From NCBI GenBank assembly GCA_964421565.1, contig CAYQXJ010000009.1, positions 1 through 64,000 on the forward strand: a stretch of 64,000 nt of DNA, read 5' to 3'. Shown here piece after piece: positions 41,341 to 50,783 of the stretch. Position 1 is the first letter of the stretch. Every line of letters begins with the position of its first letter. The stretch is from CAYQXJ01 sp964421565 (GTDB lineage Bacteria > Planctomycetota > Brocadiia > SM23-32). Both the position numbers and the translations under genes were made by a program. The notes below the pieces were generated by a model. It saw only the letters and a program-made list of their open reading frames with translations, was not told the origin of the DNA and searched no databases.

Positions 41341-41390
41341 GGCGAAGTTCGTCGATGCGGCCCGCGGCTTGGGCGACCTCTCGTTTGCGT

Positions 41391-42449
41391 TCAGCTTGCC
41401 GCGAGTCGGTCTGCCACCAGGTCGCCGACTTCGCTGGTGCTGTAGCCCATCCTCCCGGCGGCCATGCTCTGCAGCTTGTTGCCGGTTGCCCACTTCACGG
41501 TCTCTTCCACGCGGTGGGCGGCGGCGGACTCGCCCAGGACGTCGAGCATCATGGCCATCGCGCAGATGGCAGCCAGGGGGTTGATGACCCCCTTGCCGGT
41601 GTACTTCGGCGCGCTGCCACCGATCGGCTCAAACATGCTCACCCCTTCGGGGTTGATGTTGCCGCCGGCGGCGATGCCCATGCCGCCCTGTATCATGGCG
41701 CCCAGGTCGGTGATGATGTCGCCGAACATGTTGCAGGTTACGATGGTGTCGAACCACTCCGGGTTCTTGACCATCCACATGCAGGTGGCGTCCACGTGCG
41801 CGTAATCGCGGGTGATCTCGGGATACTCCTGCCCCACCTCGTTGAACGCACGCCACCAGAGGTCATGGGCGTAAGTCAGCACGTTCGTCTTGGCGCAGAG
41901 GGTCAGGGTCTTCTTGTCGTCACGGCGGCGGCAGTATTCGAAAGCGTAACGCAGGCAGCGCTCGACCCCGAAGCGGGTGTTGACCATCTCCTGGATGGCG
42001 ACCTCATGGGGTGTGCCCTTATAGGTGAAGCCGCCGCTGCCGGTGTAGAGGCCCTCGTTGTTCTCGCGCACCACGACGAAGTCAACATCCTCGGGCCCTT
42101 TGTCCTTCAGCGGGCAGTCCACGCCGGGGTAGAGCTTCACGGGGCGCAGGTTGATGTACTGCTGCAGCTCGAAGCGTAGCTTCAGCAGCAGGCCCTTCTC
42201 CAGGATGCCCGGGGCAACGTCCGGGTGGCCGACTGCGCCGAGGTAAATGGCATCGAAGCCCCGCAGTTCCTCCAGTGCGCTCTCGGGCAACACCTCGCCG
42301 GTGGCCAGATAGCGGTCACCGCCGAGGTCGTACTCGACGGTTTCATACTGGAATCCTTCGCTTTGGCTGACGCCCCGCAGCACCTTCAGCCCCTCGCGCA
42401 CGACCTCCGGGCCGGTGCCGTCGCCGGGTATGACGGCTATCTTGTGCAT
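41391..42449 (-). CDS. 3-isopropylmalate dehydrogenase-type enzyme
   Basis: A 352-aa beta-decarboxylating dehydrogenase (LeuB/TtuC/Icd superfamily). It has MHKIAVIPGDGTGPEVVREG at the N-terminus, the substrate-site arginines in LLLKLRFELQQYINLRPVKLY, VVVRENNEGLYTG, CAKTNVLTYAHDLWW (catalytic Lys), the metal-binding NMFGDIITDLGAMIQGGMGIAAGGNINP, and the NAD-type SMFEPIGGSAPKYTGKG. This favours 3-isopropylmalate dehydrogenase of leucine synthesis (leuA is at the right end of the window), but tartrate/homoisocitrate dehydrogenases cannot be excluded, so no symbol is given. The start at 42449 gives the family N-terminus; the frame is open to 42530. Confidence 0.88.
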   Translation of the reverse strand: MHKIAVIPGDGTGPEVVREGLKVLRGVSQSEGFQYETVEYDLGGDRYLATGEVLPESALEELRGFDAIYLGAVGHPDVAPGILEKGLLLKLRFELQQYINLRPVKLYPGVDCPLKDKGPEDVDFVVVRENNEGLYTGSGGFTYKGTPHEVAIQEMVNTRFGVERCLRYAFEYCRRRDDKKTLTLCAKTNVLTYAHDLWWRAFNEVGQEYPEITRDYAHVDATCMWMVKNPEWFDTIVTCNMFGDIITDLGAMIQGGMGIAAGGNINPEGVSMFEPIGGSAPKYTGKGVINPLAAICAMAMMLDVLGESAAAHRVEETVKWATGNKLQSMAAGRMGYSTSEVGDLVADRLAAS

Positions 42450-42639
42450 GGTGTCCGCTCGCAGGTGTGAGTAGCGTACGTGCATTCGGTGAGTGCCATA
42501 GAGCTTACATGCGGGGGGCACAGAAGTCAAAGCGCAGCGGTGGCACTGGCTGGGTGCGTCCGGGAACCCCCGCTCCTGCCCTCACAAGGAGCTTCCTACC
42601 AGGGGGAGGAACTACGTGGCGGCGAAGGAACTCCATAGC

Positions 42640-42668
42640 TTGCCATGCCCTGAGGGGATGTGCATAAT
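42640..42668 (+). promoter_or_regulatory. Promoter of the DUF5060-type hydrolase gene
   Basis: -35 TTGCCA (42640-42645, 5 of 6), 17-base spacer, -10 CATAAT (42663-42668, 5 of 6), with the ATG 44 bases downstream of the -10. The rest of the 263-base spacer after the leuB-type gene shows nothing recognisable. Confidence 0.6.
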
Positions 42669-42712
42669 ACGAGTTCCCGGTCCCCACGGTCTTACGAATT
42701 GAGGTCATGCTG

Positions 42713-44149
42713 ATGGAGAAGGTGGAGCAGTGGAGCGTCTTCGAGAAGGCTGTGAAGGCGCGCTGTGACGAGAACCCGTTTACGGATGTCGAGTTTGGCG
42801 CGCGCTTCCAGCACGAGCACCGCGTGGTGACTGTCCGCGGATTCTATGACGGCGACGGTGCCTTCGGCGTGCGATTCATGCCGGACAGCCGGGGCGAGTG
42901 GACGTACGAGACCTTCGGCAGTTGCAGTGCGCTATGCGGGGTGGAAGGCTCATTCGTCTGCACGGCGCCATCCGCGGGCAACCACGGACCGGTTCGGGTT
43001 CGTGACCGCCATCACTTTGCCTATGCCGACGGGACTCCATACTACGAGGTCGGCACGACGTGCTATGCCTGGGTACATCAGGGAAACGAACTGGAGGAGC
43101 AGACCCTCGCCACGCTCGCTGAGGCGCCGTTCAATAAGCTGCGCATGTGCGTTTTCCCGAAGCACTACGAGTACAATCGGAACGAACCGGTGCACTACCC
43201 GTTCGAGGGGAGCCGCGAGGCAGGATGGGATTTCTCACGTTTCAACCCGGAGTTCTGGCGGCACCTCGAAGGCCGCGTGGTGCAGCTTCGCGATCTGAGC
43301 ATTCAGGCAGATATCATCCTGTTTCACCCCTACGACGGCGGACACTGGGGGTTCGACAGAATGCCCACCGAGGCGGACGACCGCTACCTGCGCTACGCTG
43401 TCGCGCGCCTGGCGGCGTACCGGAATGTATGGTGGTCCATGGCGAACGAGTTCGATATTATGCGCACGAAGAAGGAAGATGACTGGGACCGTTTCTTCCG
43501 CATCGTGCAGGAGAGCGACCCTTACCAGCATCTGCGCAGCATCCACAACTGCCGCCGATGGTACGACCACAACAAGCCCTGGGTCACGCACGCCAGTATA
43601 CAGGCGGGGACAGACGACGTGGACAGTTGGCGCCGCGACTACGGCAAGCCCATCGTCGTCGACGAGTGCTGTTACGAGGGAGACGTGCCGCGAGGATGGG
43701 GCAACATCAGCGCGCAAGAGCTGGTGCACAGGTTCTGGCAGGCCACTGTCAAGGGAGGCTACTGCGGACACGGCGAGACGTATCGTCATCCTGAGGACCT
43801 GCTGTGGTGGTCCAAGGGCGGGGTATTGAGAGGCGAAAGCCCGGGACACATCGCTTTTCTGCGACGCATCGTGGAGGAGGGCCCTGCCGGTGGATTCGAT
43901 CCAGTGTCGTGGATATCGAGCTCGGAGGCCCCCGCCGCTGGCAAAGGCGACGACTACGTGCTCGTATACTGGGGCCGCCATCAGCCCGGCGAGTACACCT
44001 TCTGTGCGCCCGAGGGCAAGCGGTACCGGCTGGATGTAATCGACACCTGGGAGATGACCATCACTCCGCTCGACGGCGAGTTCGAGCGAGAGTTCACCGT
44101 CGAACTGCCGGCGAAGCCTTATGTCGCCCTCCGCATGCAGGCGCTGTAG
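42713..44149 (+). CDS. Cytoplasmic glycoside hydrolase of the DUF5060/DUF4038 type
   Basis: A 478-aa retaining-type hydrolase. A DUF5060 beta-sandwich (VEQWSVFEKAVKARCDENPFTDVEFGARF to about residue 80) precedes a (beta/alpha)8 barrel (about 95-390). The likely acid/base Glu is in WWSMANEFDI and the likely nucleophile Glu in VVDECCYEGD, two strands apart as in clan GH-A. A C-terminal DUF5605-like beta-domain follows (YVLVYWGRHQPGEYTFCAPEGKRYRLDVIDTWEMT). No signal peptide is seen, so it acts on imported oligosaccharides. GAGG (42701-42704) lies eight bases before the ATG at 42713, favouring it over the ATG at 42707. The substrate is unknown. Confidence 0.85.
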   Translation: MEKVEQWSVFEKAVKARCDENPFTDVEFGARFQHEHRVVTVRGFYDGDGAFGVRFMPDSRGEWTYETFGSCSALCGVEGSFVCTAPSAGNHGPVRVRDRHHFAYADGTPYYEVGTTCYAWVHQGNELEEQTLATLAEAPFNKLRMCVFPKHYEYNRNEPVHYPFEGSREAGWDFSRFNPEFWRHLEGRVVQLRDLSIQADIILFHPYDGGHWGFDRMPTEADDRYLRYAVARLAAYRNVWWSMANEFDIMRTKKEDDWDRFFRIVQESDPYQHLRSIHNCRRWYDHNKPWVTHASIQAGTDDVDSWRRDYGKPIVVDECCYEGDVPRGWGNISAQELVHRFWQATVKGGYCGHGETYRHPEDLLWWSKGGVLRGESPGHIAFLRRIVEEGPAGGFDPVSWISSSEAPAAGKGDDYVLVYWGRHQPGEYTFCAPEGKRYRLDVIDTWEMTITPLDGEFEREFTVELPAKPYVALRMQAL

Positions 44150-44201
44150 ACGCTGTGCGCGGAGTTGCCGCCCACGCCGCAGTGCATGCAGCGGGATGAC
44201 T

Positions 44202-46100
44202 TCAGAAGAGGTTGCGTAGCAGGTCCTCCGGCGACTTGCCGTCCTGTTCCTGCCCATCCGGTTCCTCGTCCGCCTCATCGGCGGGATCGCTCTTGCCCAA
44301 CCCGGGCAGTCCCGCCTCCAGGCGCTGGCGCAACGTCTCTGACACCTCCTCGCCGAGCGACTCCTTCAGCTTGTCCCCCATCTCGCCGAGCTTCTCGTCA
44401 GCCAGGTTGGCAAGCTGCTGCTTGCCGGCGGCCACCAGCGACTCCTTCATGCTCGCGAGAACCGCATTCGGATCGAGCCTCAACCGGGGCGCCCCGAGCG
44501 TTCCGCGCAGGGCCCCTGTCAGCTCAAACTCGCGTACGTTCTTGATCATCTTTGCTGCCGTCTGGGGGTTCAGACCCAGGAAACCCTCGCCCTTGTGCGT
44601 GTCGGCTTCGAGTTTGCGCAGCTTGATCGCGAACGGCATCTGGAGTGAAGTGCTGCTGAACGTACCCGCCATTCGGAAGTCCGCCTTCCCTTCGCGCACG
44701 TCCACCGGCGAGCGATCGCCGAGCGGCAGGGCGTTCAGAGACAGCCCATCGAAACGGAAGGCGGCTTTGTGGACGGGTTCTTGCTGCTCGAAGTGCATTT
44801 CAACGTCGGCGATTGGTTCGCCGCCCTCGGCCGGCACCATGCGCAGCAGCATGGGCGTTCGCAGCAGGCTCGGGTGGCTGCTGATGTCTCTTGCCTCGAT
44901 GCGCTGCAGTCCCTCCGCGAACGGCAGGGCCAGGCCGTTGACGCGCACCTCGCGCACTACCCAGAGGGGGCGCTCGGTTAGCAGGTCCCTGGCGGACATC
45001 TCGAGGTAGCCGCGGTTGGCGGCCAGTTGCATCGTGCGTTCCTTGCGTTCCTGCTCGTCCTTTCGGGCCCTGTGTTTCTCCAGGAACTCCTGCAGTTTCT
45101 GCAAATACCGGCGCAGTTCCTGGGCCTTCTCGAAATAGTCGACAGCGGTTGGCTCTTCATCCGGCGCACGTTCGGCTTCGGGTCTGCGGTAAACCTTGCC
45201 CGGCTGCTCACGGGCCGTGCCGAACTTGACGTTGCTGACCGCCAGCAGGTTCACCACGTAACGCTTGCGCAACAGGTCACTGATTGCCAAGTCGGCCTCG
45301 ATGACTTCCGCCTCCCATGCGTTTTCAGTCGGCTGATCTGGATCAGTTGCCTGCAGCCCCATGAGCTTCAGTTTGCCACCAGTGAGCGACATATCGGCTG
45401 ATTTGACATCCACCTGCGCCCCGTTTACGAAGCCGAGTCCCCTCTCAGCGCCTACCTGCACTGCGTAGTCCAGGAACAGCAGTTCAAGAGCGGCAATGAC
45501 CGCGAGCGCAATGCCCGCCAGCACCAGGCCGGCCTTGCGCAAGAGCGGCTGATCGGCCTCCAGGATGTCGTCCTGGTCCTTGCGGCGTCCGAAAACGAGC
45601 CACATGAAGGCCTGAACCAGCCGATTCTGCGCGAGCTTATGCATGCGTGGGCTGCGTTCGGTGGCCCGAACAATGCCGGAGCGCAAAGCCGCCACCAGAC
45701 GCGCCATTAGCCAGCCAAACGCGAGGCCGAGGACGATAGCGACGGGCAGCCCGCCGAGAAGGGCGTACACGTGCAGGTCCATCAGCGCCAGCACGGGTGC
45801 GTCAGCGGCCCAGCGGAACAACCCCTCCAACCCGATGCCGTGGATGAGGGCATAGCCGATCTGAAAGGTGACCGGCGCCAGCAGAAGGCAGAGCAACTTG
45901 CCCAGAGCCAGTCCGAGCAAGGCGATGCCGACGTGGGCATTCAGCGCAAGAAGTAGCAGGATGGCCAACACGAGTGTGAGATTGAGGCCCGGCACCATGC
46001 CGATCAGCACCCCGAAAAGCGCTCCGAGGACTATCTGGCGGTCCATGGCGCCGCCCCGCAGCAGTTTCCCGAGCTTTCGCAACAGTTTGATCAACAGCAT
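44202..46100 (-). CDS. Fused TIGR03546/TIGR03545-type membrane protein
   Basis: A 632-aa protein that appears to join two families usually encoded by adjacent genes. Residues 1-165 are a four-helix membrane domain (DRQIVLGALFGVLIGMVPGLNLTLVLAILLLLALNAHVG, then LDLHVY-type loop MDLHVYALLGGLPVAI) as in TIGR03546. After another helix (about 188-212, VLAGIALAVIAALELLFLDYAVQ) the rest resembles TIGR03545, an AsmA/DUF748-like periplasmic protein: VDVKSADMSLTGGKLKLMGLQATD, a coiled coil (about 310-350), and a C-terminal lipid-transfer-like repeat. Function is unknown; AsmA relatives act in lipid traffic to the outer membrane. It is alone on its strand, divergent from the polyphosphate kinase gene. 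Confidence 0.72.
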   Translation of the reverse strand: MLLIKLLRKLGKLLRGGAMDRQIVLGALFGVLIGMVPGLNLTLVLAILLLLALNAHVGIALLGLALGKLLCLLLAPVTFQIGYALIHGIGLEGLFRWAADAPVLALMDLHVYALLGGLPVAIVLGLAFGWLMARLVAALRSGIVRATERSPRMHKLAQNRLVQAFMWLVFGRRKDQDDILEADQPLLRKAGLVLAGIALAVIAALELLFLDYAVQVGAERGLGFVNGAQVDVKSADMSLTGGKLKLMGLQATDPDQPTENAWEAEVIEADLAISDLLRKRYVVNLLAVSNVKFGTAREQPGKVYRRPEAERAPDEEPTAVDYFEKAQELRRYLQKLQEFLEKHRARKDEQERKERTMQLAANRGYLEMSARDLLTERPLWVVREVRVNGLALPFAEGLQRIEARDISSHPSLLRTPMLLRMVPAEGGEPIADVEMHFEQQEPVHKAAFRFDGLSLNALPLGDRSPVDVREGKADFRMAGTFSSTSLQMPFAIKLRKLEADTHKGEGFLGLNPQTAAKMIKNVREFELTGALRGTLGAPRLRLDPNAVLASMKESLVAAGKQQLANLADEKLGEMGDKLKESLGEEVSETLRQRLEAGLPGLGKSDPADEADEEPDGQEQDGKSPEDLLRNLF

Positions 46101-46200
46101 GATCGGATCCCCCTGGTTGGCGCTTCAGGCAGAGTCGCCCGCCCGGCCATGTGGCATGCTTCTCATGATACCACCGGCGAATGCCATCCGAAAGACGCCC

Positions 46201-46230
46201 TTGACCCGCCGACTGCTCTGGCCTTAGCAT
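46201..46230 (+). promoter_or_regulatory. Promoter of the polyphosphate:AMP phosphotransferase gene
   Basis: -35 TTGACC (46201-46206, 5 of 6), 18-base spacer, -10 TAGCAT (46225-46230, 4 of 6), 39 bases before the ATG. Confidence 0.45.
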
Positions 46231-46269
46231 GCGCAGGCGAACCAGTATCACCTGTGAGATGCGCAGAAG

Positions 46270-47751
46270 ATGCTTGAGGATGTCGACCTGAACCGTTCAC
46301 TCGCTCGCGACGAGTACAAGGCGTCCTTCACGAATCTGGAGGCGCGGCTCGGGGTCCTTCAACGCACGGCGCGCGCCAAGGGGCTGCCCGTCATCATTGT
46401 TTTGGAAGGGTGGGACGCCGCCGGCAAGGGAGCCGTGATCAACCGGCTGGCGCAGGCTCTCGACCCGCGAGGGTTCAAGGTGAGGGTTGTGCTTGAACCT
46501 GACGAAGCGGAGAGGCTGCGGCCGTGGATGTGGCGTTTCTGGCGTCAGTTGCCTGCCGCCGGATCGATCACAATACTCGACGGGTCGTGGTACAGGAAGG
46601 TCCTGTCCGAGCGGATCAACGGCGCGGCCGGCGCGAGGACGTTGGCGGCCACGTTCGAGGACATCCTGAGCTTCGAACGCCAGCTCGCCAACGGAGGCGC
46701 GCTGATCGTCAAGTTCTGGTTACACCTGGGCCGCGAAGAGCAAAGGAACCGGTTCAGAGAGCTGCTCGCCGATCCCGCGACTGCCTGGAAGGTGGGACAG
46801 CACGAGCTGCGGCAGAACGACCGGTACGAGCAGTGGCTTGCCGCCGTCGAGGATATGCTGGCGTGCACAAACACAGCGCATTGCCCCTGGACCGTTGTGC
46901 CGGCAACGCACGGGCGCGTGCGCAGGAGGGAGGTCTTTCGGACACTCGTGGAGCGCATGGAGGGGCGACTCGGCGGTGGCGATGTGCAGGAGCAGCAGCG
47001 TGAGCGAGCCGGCGAAACGCCTGCTGAAAGGTCTGTCAGGCTCGACGACGTGGACCTGGATGTGTCCTTGAAGAAGCGAGAGTATCGGAAGCGGCGCGAC
47101 GAATTGCAGGGGCAACTGTACGCATTGGAGCATCAGCTCTTCCTCGAACGCGTGCCGGCCGTCGTCGTCTATGAAGGCTGGGATGCGTCCGGAAAGGGCG
47201 GCAACATCCGACGGTTGACCGCCGGGCTCGACCCGCGCGGGTATGAAGTGATCCCGGTCGGCCCGCCAACCAGAGAGGAGAGCGCGCATCACTACCTGTG
47301 GCGTTTCTGGCGCGACATTCCCAAGGCGGGGCACATTGCGATATTCGACCGGTCTTGGTACGGGCGAGTCCTTGTGGAGCGGATCGAAGGCTTCTGCTCG
47401 GCCGACGAGTGGCAGCGCGCCTTTGACGAGATCAATGAGTTCGAGCGTCAATTGGTTGGCTTCGGCACCGTGGTCATCAAGTTCTGGCTCCACATCAGCG
47501 CTGATGAGCAGTTGCGGCGCTTCCGCGCGCGCGAGCAAACACCGCAGAAGCGTTGGAAGATCACCGCCGACGATTGGCACAACCGGGCCCGACGGGAGGA
47601 CTACTGTCGGGCCGTGGACCAGATGCTGGAACGGACGAGTACGGACTACGCGCCGTGGACCCTGGTGCCGGGCAACTGTAAACGCTACGCACGCGTCGCC
47701 GCCCTTCAGACGGTTGTGGACGCCATACGAACCGCCGTCGGCGGCGAGTGA
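46270..47751 (+). CDS. Polyphosphate:AMP phosphotransferase (tandem PPK2)
   Basis: Uses polyphosphate to phosphorylate AMP (class II PPK2, PAP type). The 493-aa protein has two PPK2 domains. The N-terminal one has Walker A GWDAAGKGA at 47-55, RFWRQLP, but a changed Walker B (ILDGSWYRKVL). The C-terminal one, from about residue 260, is intact: VVVYEGWDASGKGGNIRRL, LWRFWRDIPKAGHIAIFDRSWYGRVLVERIEGFC, and the lid Lys/Arg in FKIR-like KFWLHISADEQLRRF. In known PAP enzymes only the C-terminal domain is catalytic, which agrees with this pattern. It may buffer ATP/ADP using polyphosphate. The ribosome-binding site is weak. Confidence 0.9.
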   Translation: MLEDVDLNRSLARDEYKASFTNLEARLGVLQRTARAKGLPVIIVLEGWDAAGKGAVINRLAQALDPRGFKVRVVLEPDEAERLRPWMWRFWRQLPAAGSITILDGSWYRKVLSERINGAAGARTLAATFEDILSFERQLANGGALIVKFWLHLGREEQRNRFRELLADPATAWKVGQHELRQNDRYEQWLAAVEDMLACTNTAHCPWTVVPATHGRVRRREVFRTLVERMEGRLGGGDVQEQQRERAGETPAERSVRLDDVDLDVSLKKREYRKRRDELQGQLYALEHQLFLERVPAVVVYEGWDASGKGGNIRRLTAGLDPRGYEVIPVGPPTREESAHHYLWRFWRDIPKAGHIAIFDRSWYGRVLVERIEGFCSADEWQRAFDEINEFERQLVGFGTVVIKFWLHISADEQLRRFRAREQTPQKRWKITADDWHNRARREDYCRAVDQMLERTSTDYAPWTLVPGNCKRYARVAALQTVVDAIRTAVGGE

Positions 47752-47816
47752 CATCAATGGGTCTGGTCAGGAACGCCCCTGGTGTCGAGTTATCAACGGT
47801 TGGAGATTGTCACCCT

Positions 47817-48626
47817 ATGAGTAGAGCAACCGAAGGGGAGCGTCTGGCACTGCCTGGATTGGCCGGCAAGGCCGCCATCGTGACCGGGGCCAGCCGAGGC
47901 ATAGGCACGGGCATCGCCCGCGTGCTGGGCGCCCAGGGAATGCAACTCGTTCTGACCGCCAGGTCTGAGGCCGACGGCCTGGCCTTCATCAGGGAACTGA
48001 AAGACCAGGCCATCGATTGCCTGTGGGTTACGGCTGACGTAAGCCGCAAGGATGAAGCACACCGCGTATACGATACAGCCGTGGAGCACTACGGCCGGAT
48101 TCACCTGCTGGTCAACAATGCCGCCTGTCTACGTTCGAAGGGATTCCTGGAACTGGACGAGGAGACATACCGGCAGTCCTTCGAGCAGAACGCGCGCATC
48201 GTGTACGAACTGAGCCTGATGGTCGCCCGCCACATGGCCGACGGCCAAGGGGGCAGCATCGTCAACATCTCCAGTGTCGGCGGCCTGCGTGCGCACCGCT
48301 CCAATGCGGGCTATGACGCCAGCAAGGGCGCCATGGACGCGCTGACGCGGTGCATGGCGGTGGACCTGGCGCCGCATGGTATCCGCGTGAACGCCGTTGC
48401 GCCGGGCGCTACGGCCCGTCCTCGCGACCGCAGTCGGCCGGGCTACGCGGACCGGGTGCGCGATAAGACGCAGGGCATTCCCCTCGGCAGGATGGGCACG
48501 CCCGAGGACGTGGGCGCGGCTGTGGCATTCCTGGCTTCGGATGCCGCCTCCTACATCACGGGGCAGATACTGTATGTCGATGGGGGCCTTACGACGCAGC
48601 TTACGCCGCCGGGTATCCGCATCTGA
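47817..48626 (+). CDS. Short-chain dehydrogenase/reductase
   Basis: A 269-aa classical SDR oxidoreductase. It has the cofactor loop TGASRGIGTGIA (about residues 23-34), DVS in VTADVSRKD, NNAACLRSKGF (NNAG equivalent), the catalytic Ser in VNISSVGG, Tyr/Lys in YDASKGAMDALTRCMAVDLAPHGIRVNAVAPGA, and the C-terminal ASYITGQILYVDGGLT. It probably oxidises or reduces a sugar or polyol with NAD(P). The start at 47817 has GGAG about 11 bases upstream; the frame opens at 47748. It is convergent with the GH42-like gene (5-base gap) and 65 bases after the phosphotransferase. Confidence 0.9.
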   Translation: MSRATEGERLALPGLAGKAAIVTGASRGIGTGIARVLGAQGMQLVLTARSEADGLAFIRELKDQAIDCLWVTADVSRKDEAHRVYDTAVEHYGRIHLLVNNAACLRSKGFLELDEETYRQSFEQNARIVYELSLMVARHMADGQGGSIVNISSVGGLRAHRSNAGYDASKGAMDALTRCMAVDLAPHGIRVNAVAPGATARPRDRSRPGYADRVRDKTQGIPLGRMGTPEDVGAAVAFLASDAASYITGQILYVDGGLTTQLTPPGIRI

Positions 48627-48631
48627 CGGGG

Positions 48632-50740
48632 CTAATCGGTTCTTAGCGTGCTCATCTCACGCACTGTCTGCGTCATGGGGTTGAGCATGTCCTGGCGCAG
48701 ACCGAGCTGGCGGGCCAATCCCTGCCAGAGCCAGTCCCAATGGCCGCCGGCGTAGTCAATGCAGCCGCCGTTGTACAGCACGACGTCCAGGTTCCAGGTG
48801 AACGCGTACACCACCCCTTGCCCCAGGCGATGGCGATAGAGAAGGGGCCCTGGCTGCGCGTCTACGAGCAGTTCGGCCGATCGGGGCAGGCAGACCTTGC
48901 TCAGCGTCGCTTCCTCGTCCATCCGGAGTTGCCAGTCCGGTGTAAGCTCTGTTATGAAACCGGGATGGACGCCGGCGATGTCCCTCAATGATGGCAGCGT
49001 TACGCGCTCGCTCACCCCGGCTCCCGTTAGTTCGGCCATTGCCGGCACGTCTCGCCACGCGAGGTAGGGGTCCTTCAGGCGCTTGCCGTCGCCCAGGGCG
49101 AAGAGCAGGGCGCCGCCTGAGTTCACGTAATCGCACAGCACGCCCGGGACCTCGGGATGGTCCCAGTCGTATTCCGACGCGCCTATGACGACCAGCCGGT
49201 AGCGCGAAAGCTCTTCCCTGGTGATCATCTTCTCACCCGCCGAACTCATCGCGACGTCGGCGTCCATGCCCTGGCGGGCTAGAGAGGTGAGTATGGCGAA
49301 GCCGGTAAGGTTCGCTCGATAGCGGTACAGGCTCTGGAAGACGGGGCATGGGAAGAGCACCAGCACTTCGGAGCGTTCACCCACCGTCTGCAGCCGGCCC
49401 AGAGAGGCGGACCAACCCCTGATTCGTCCGGCCACTGGCCGCTCTGAGCCGTCGTAGCGGACGATACCCATCGTCTCGCCCGCCTGGGAGTATTCCTTCT
49501 CCTCCTGGGGCGTGTCCCGCGTGTATTCGAACCCCAATTCGCGCGTATATGTCTTCGAAAGCTCGTCGTCGAGCCAGCACCAGTAATTGATGTCCCGGCC
49601 CCCGGAGGATAAGAAGAAAGTGTTGTATCTGTCGAGCATCAGCGTTTGGTCCTTCTCGCTGCGAACTCCCCGGCGCTTCTCGCCAATATCCACGCCGTGA
49701 CAGATGATGATGGGCTTCCCCGAGCGCTGCATCCAACGGGTGAGCATCCGCACGTAGCCGGCCGCGTTGATCACGTCCACCGAGGGGCGGTTGGCCACGG
49801 GCTCCGGCATCCAGCGCAGTTCCTCTTCGTTCAGGATGTGGTAGCTGCGTAGCCCCTCCCAGTGATACGCCTCCAGCCACAGCGCGTCGGCCGCCGTCAT
49901 CTCGGGGACGATCGTGTTCAGGTGACCCGTGGAGAAGCAGCAGCCTTCCATGCTCTCGAACAGGAGTTGGCGGGGGGCTGCCTGGCGCAGGGCGTCGACG
50001 ATACGGGCTGTCGACCGCCGGGTCAGGGTCTGTTGCATCAGCGCGAACTCGTACGATCGCGGGTTCTCGTGGTTGAAGTAGGGCTCCATCTCCGTGGGCA
50101 TCCGCACCTCCGCCCAGGTGCGCTCGTCAGCCTCGAATCTCAGAACCTCCCGTGCCCGCTCAAAGTCGCCCTCGAAGCGCTCCTCCAGCCATCTGGCCCA
50201 GTTGCTGCGAACAAGCGGGGCGGTGAACTTGAAGCGGAAAAAGCGCCCGATGCCCATCGCCCATCCCATGATCTCGGGGCGCTCGGCGTAGCGCTCCAGG
50301 AACGGCAGCATGGCGTCGATGCGGTGTTGTTCCGCGTGACGGTTCACGGCCGGGTGCCAGAGCTCCGGGCCCATCTCCACCCCGTGAGCGTTGCACCAGT
50401 CCTGTGCACCGATGCCCCGCGCTCCGTAGATCACGGCACGGAGCCCATGGTCGGCCAGCTGTTCGAGCACGTAGTCCAGCCGAGCGAAGCGCTCGGGGTC
50501 GGGCTCCAGGCCGTCGAAGAACTCGCGGCCCGGCAAGAAAAGCCCGACGCCGTTCAGGCCTAGCTCGTGCATGTGGGCGAAATCGCGCTCCAGGAACTGC
50601 GCGTTGAACTGCCAGTGCTCGCCCATCCAGTCGGCTCCGCATGTTCCCGGGCGTCTGCCGAAATAGGTGGCGCCGTGGTACGCCCAGGGGTTGCCTTCGA
50701 GAGTGAATTGCCCGTCTTCGGTCGCGATGAACGCTTGCAT
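48632..50740 (-). CDS. GH42/beta-galactosidase-like hydrolase
   Basis: A 702-aa probable glycoside hydrolase. Residues about 1-400 form a TIM barrel: DFAHMHELGLNGVGLFLPGREFF (strand 1 helix), PEIMGWAMGIGRFF (strand-4 region), WLEAYHWEGLRSYHILNEEEL and KPIIICHGVDIG. Residues about 480-640 form a class-I-glutamine-amidotransferase-like domain (RYRLVVIGASEYDWDHPEVPGVLCDYVNSGGALLFALGDG), as in the trimerisation domain of GH42. The usual GH42 acid/base Asn-Glu pair is not obvious, so activity is uncertain. The start at 50740 has GGAGG six bases upstream; the open frame to 50881 overlaps the opposite promoter. No signal peptide is seen. It is divergent from the sugar-acid operon at 50883. Confidence 0.72.
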   Translation of the reverse strand: MQAFIATEDGQFTLEGNPWAYHGATYFGRRPGTCGADWMGEHWQFNAQFLERDFAHMHELGLNGVGLFLPGREFFDGLEPDPERFARLDYVLEQLADHGLRAVIYGARGIGAQDWCNAHGVEMGPELWHPAVNRHAEQHRIDAMLPFLERYAERPEIMGWAMGIGRFFRFKFTAPLVRSNWARWLEERFEGDFERAREVLRFEADERTWAEVRMPTEMEPYFNHENPRSYEFALMQQTLTRRSTARIVDALRQAAPRQLLFESMEGCCFSTGHLNTIVPEMTAADALWLEAYHWEGLRSYHILNEEELRWMPEPVANRPSVDVINAAGYVRMLTRWMQRSGKPIIICHGVDIGEKRRGVRSEKDQTLMLDRYNTFFLSSGGRDINYWCWLDDELSKTYTRELGFEYTRDTPQEEKEYSQAGETMGIVRYDGSERPVAGRIRGWSASLGRLQTVGERSEVLVLFPCPVFQSLYRYRANLTGFAILTSLARQGMDADVAMSSAGEKMITREELSRYRLVVIGASEYDWDHPEVPGVLCDYVNSGGALLFALGDGKRLKDPYLAWRDVPAMAELTGAGVSERVTLPSLRDIAGVHPGFITELTPDWQLRMDEEATLSKVCLPRSAELLVDAQPGPLLYRHRLGQGVVYAFTWNLDVVLYNGGCIDYAGGHWDWLWQGLARQLGLRQDMLNPMTQTVREMSTLRTD

Positions 50741-50783
50741 TTCGCCTCCGCCTGTCTTCTGGTGTCGGACGCGGTGGTGCGCC

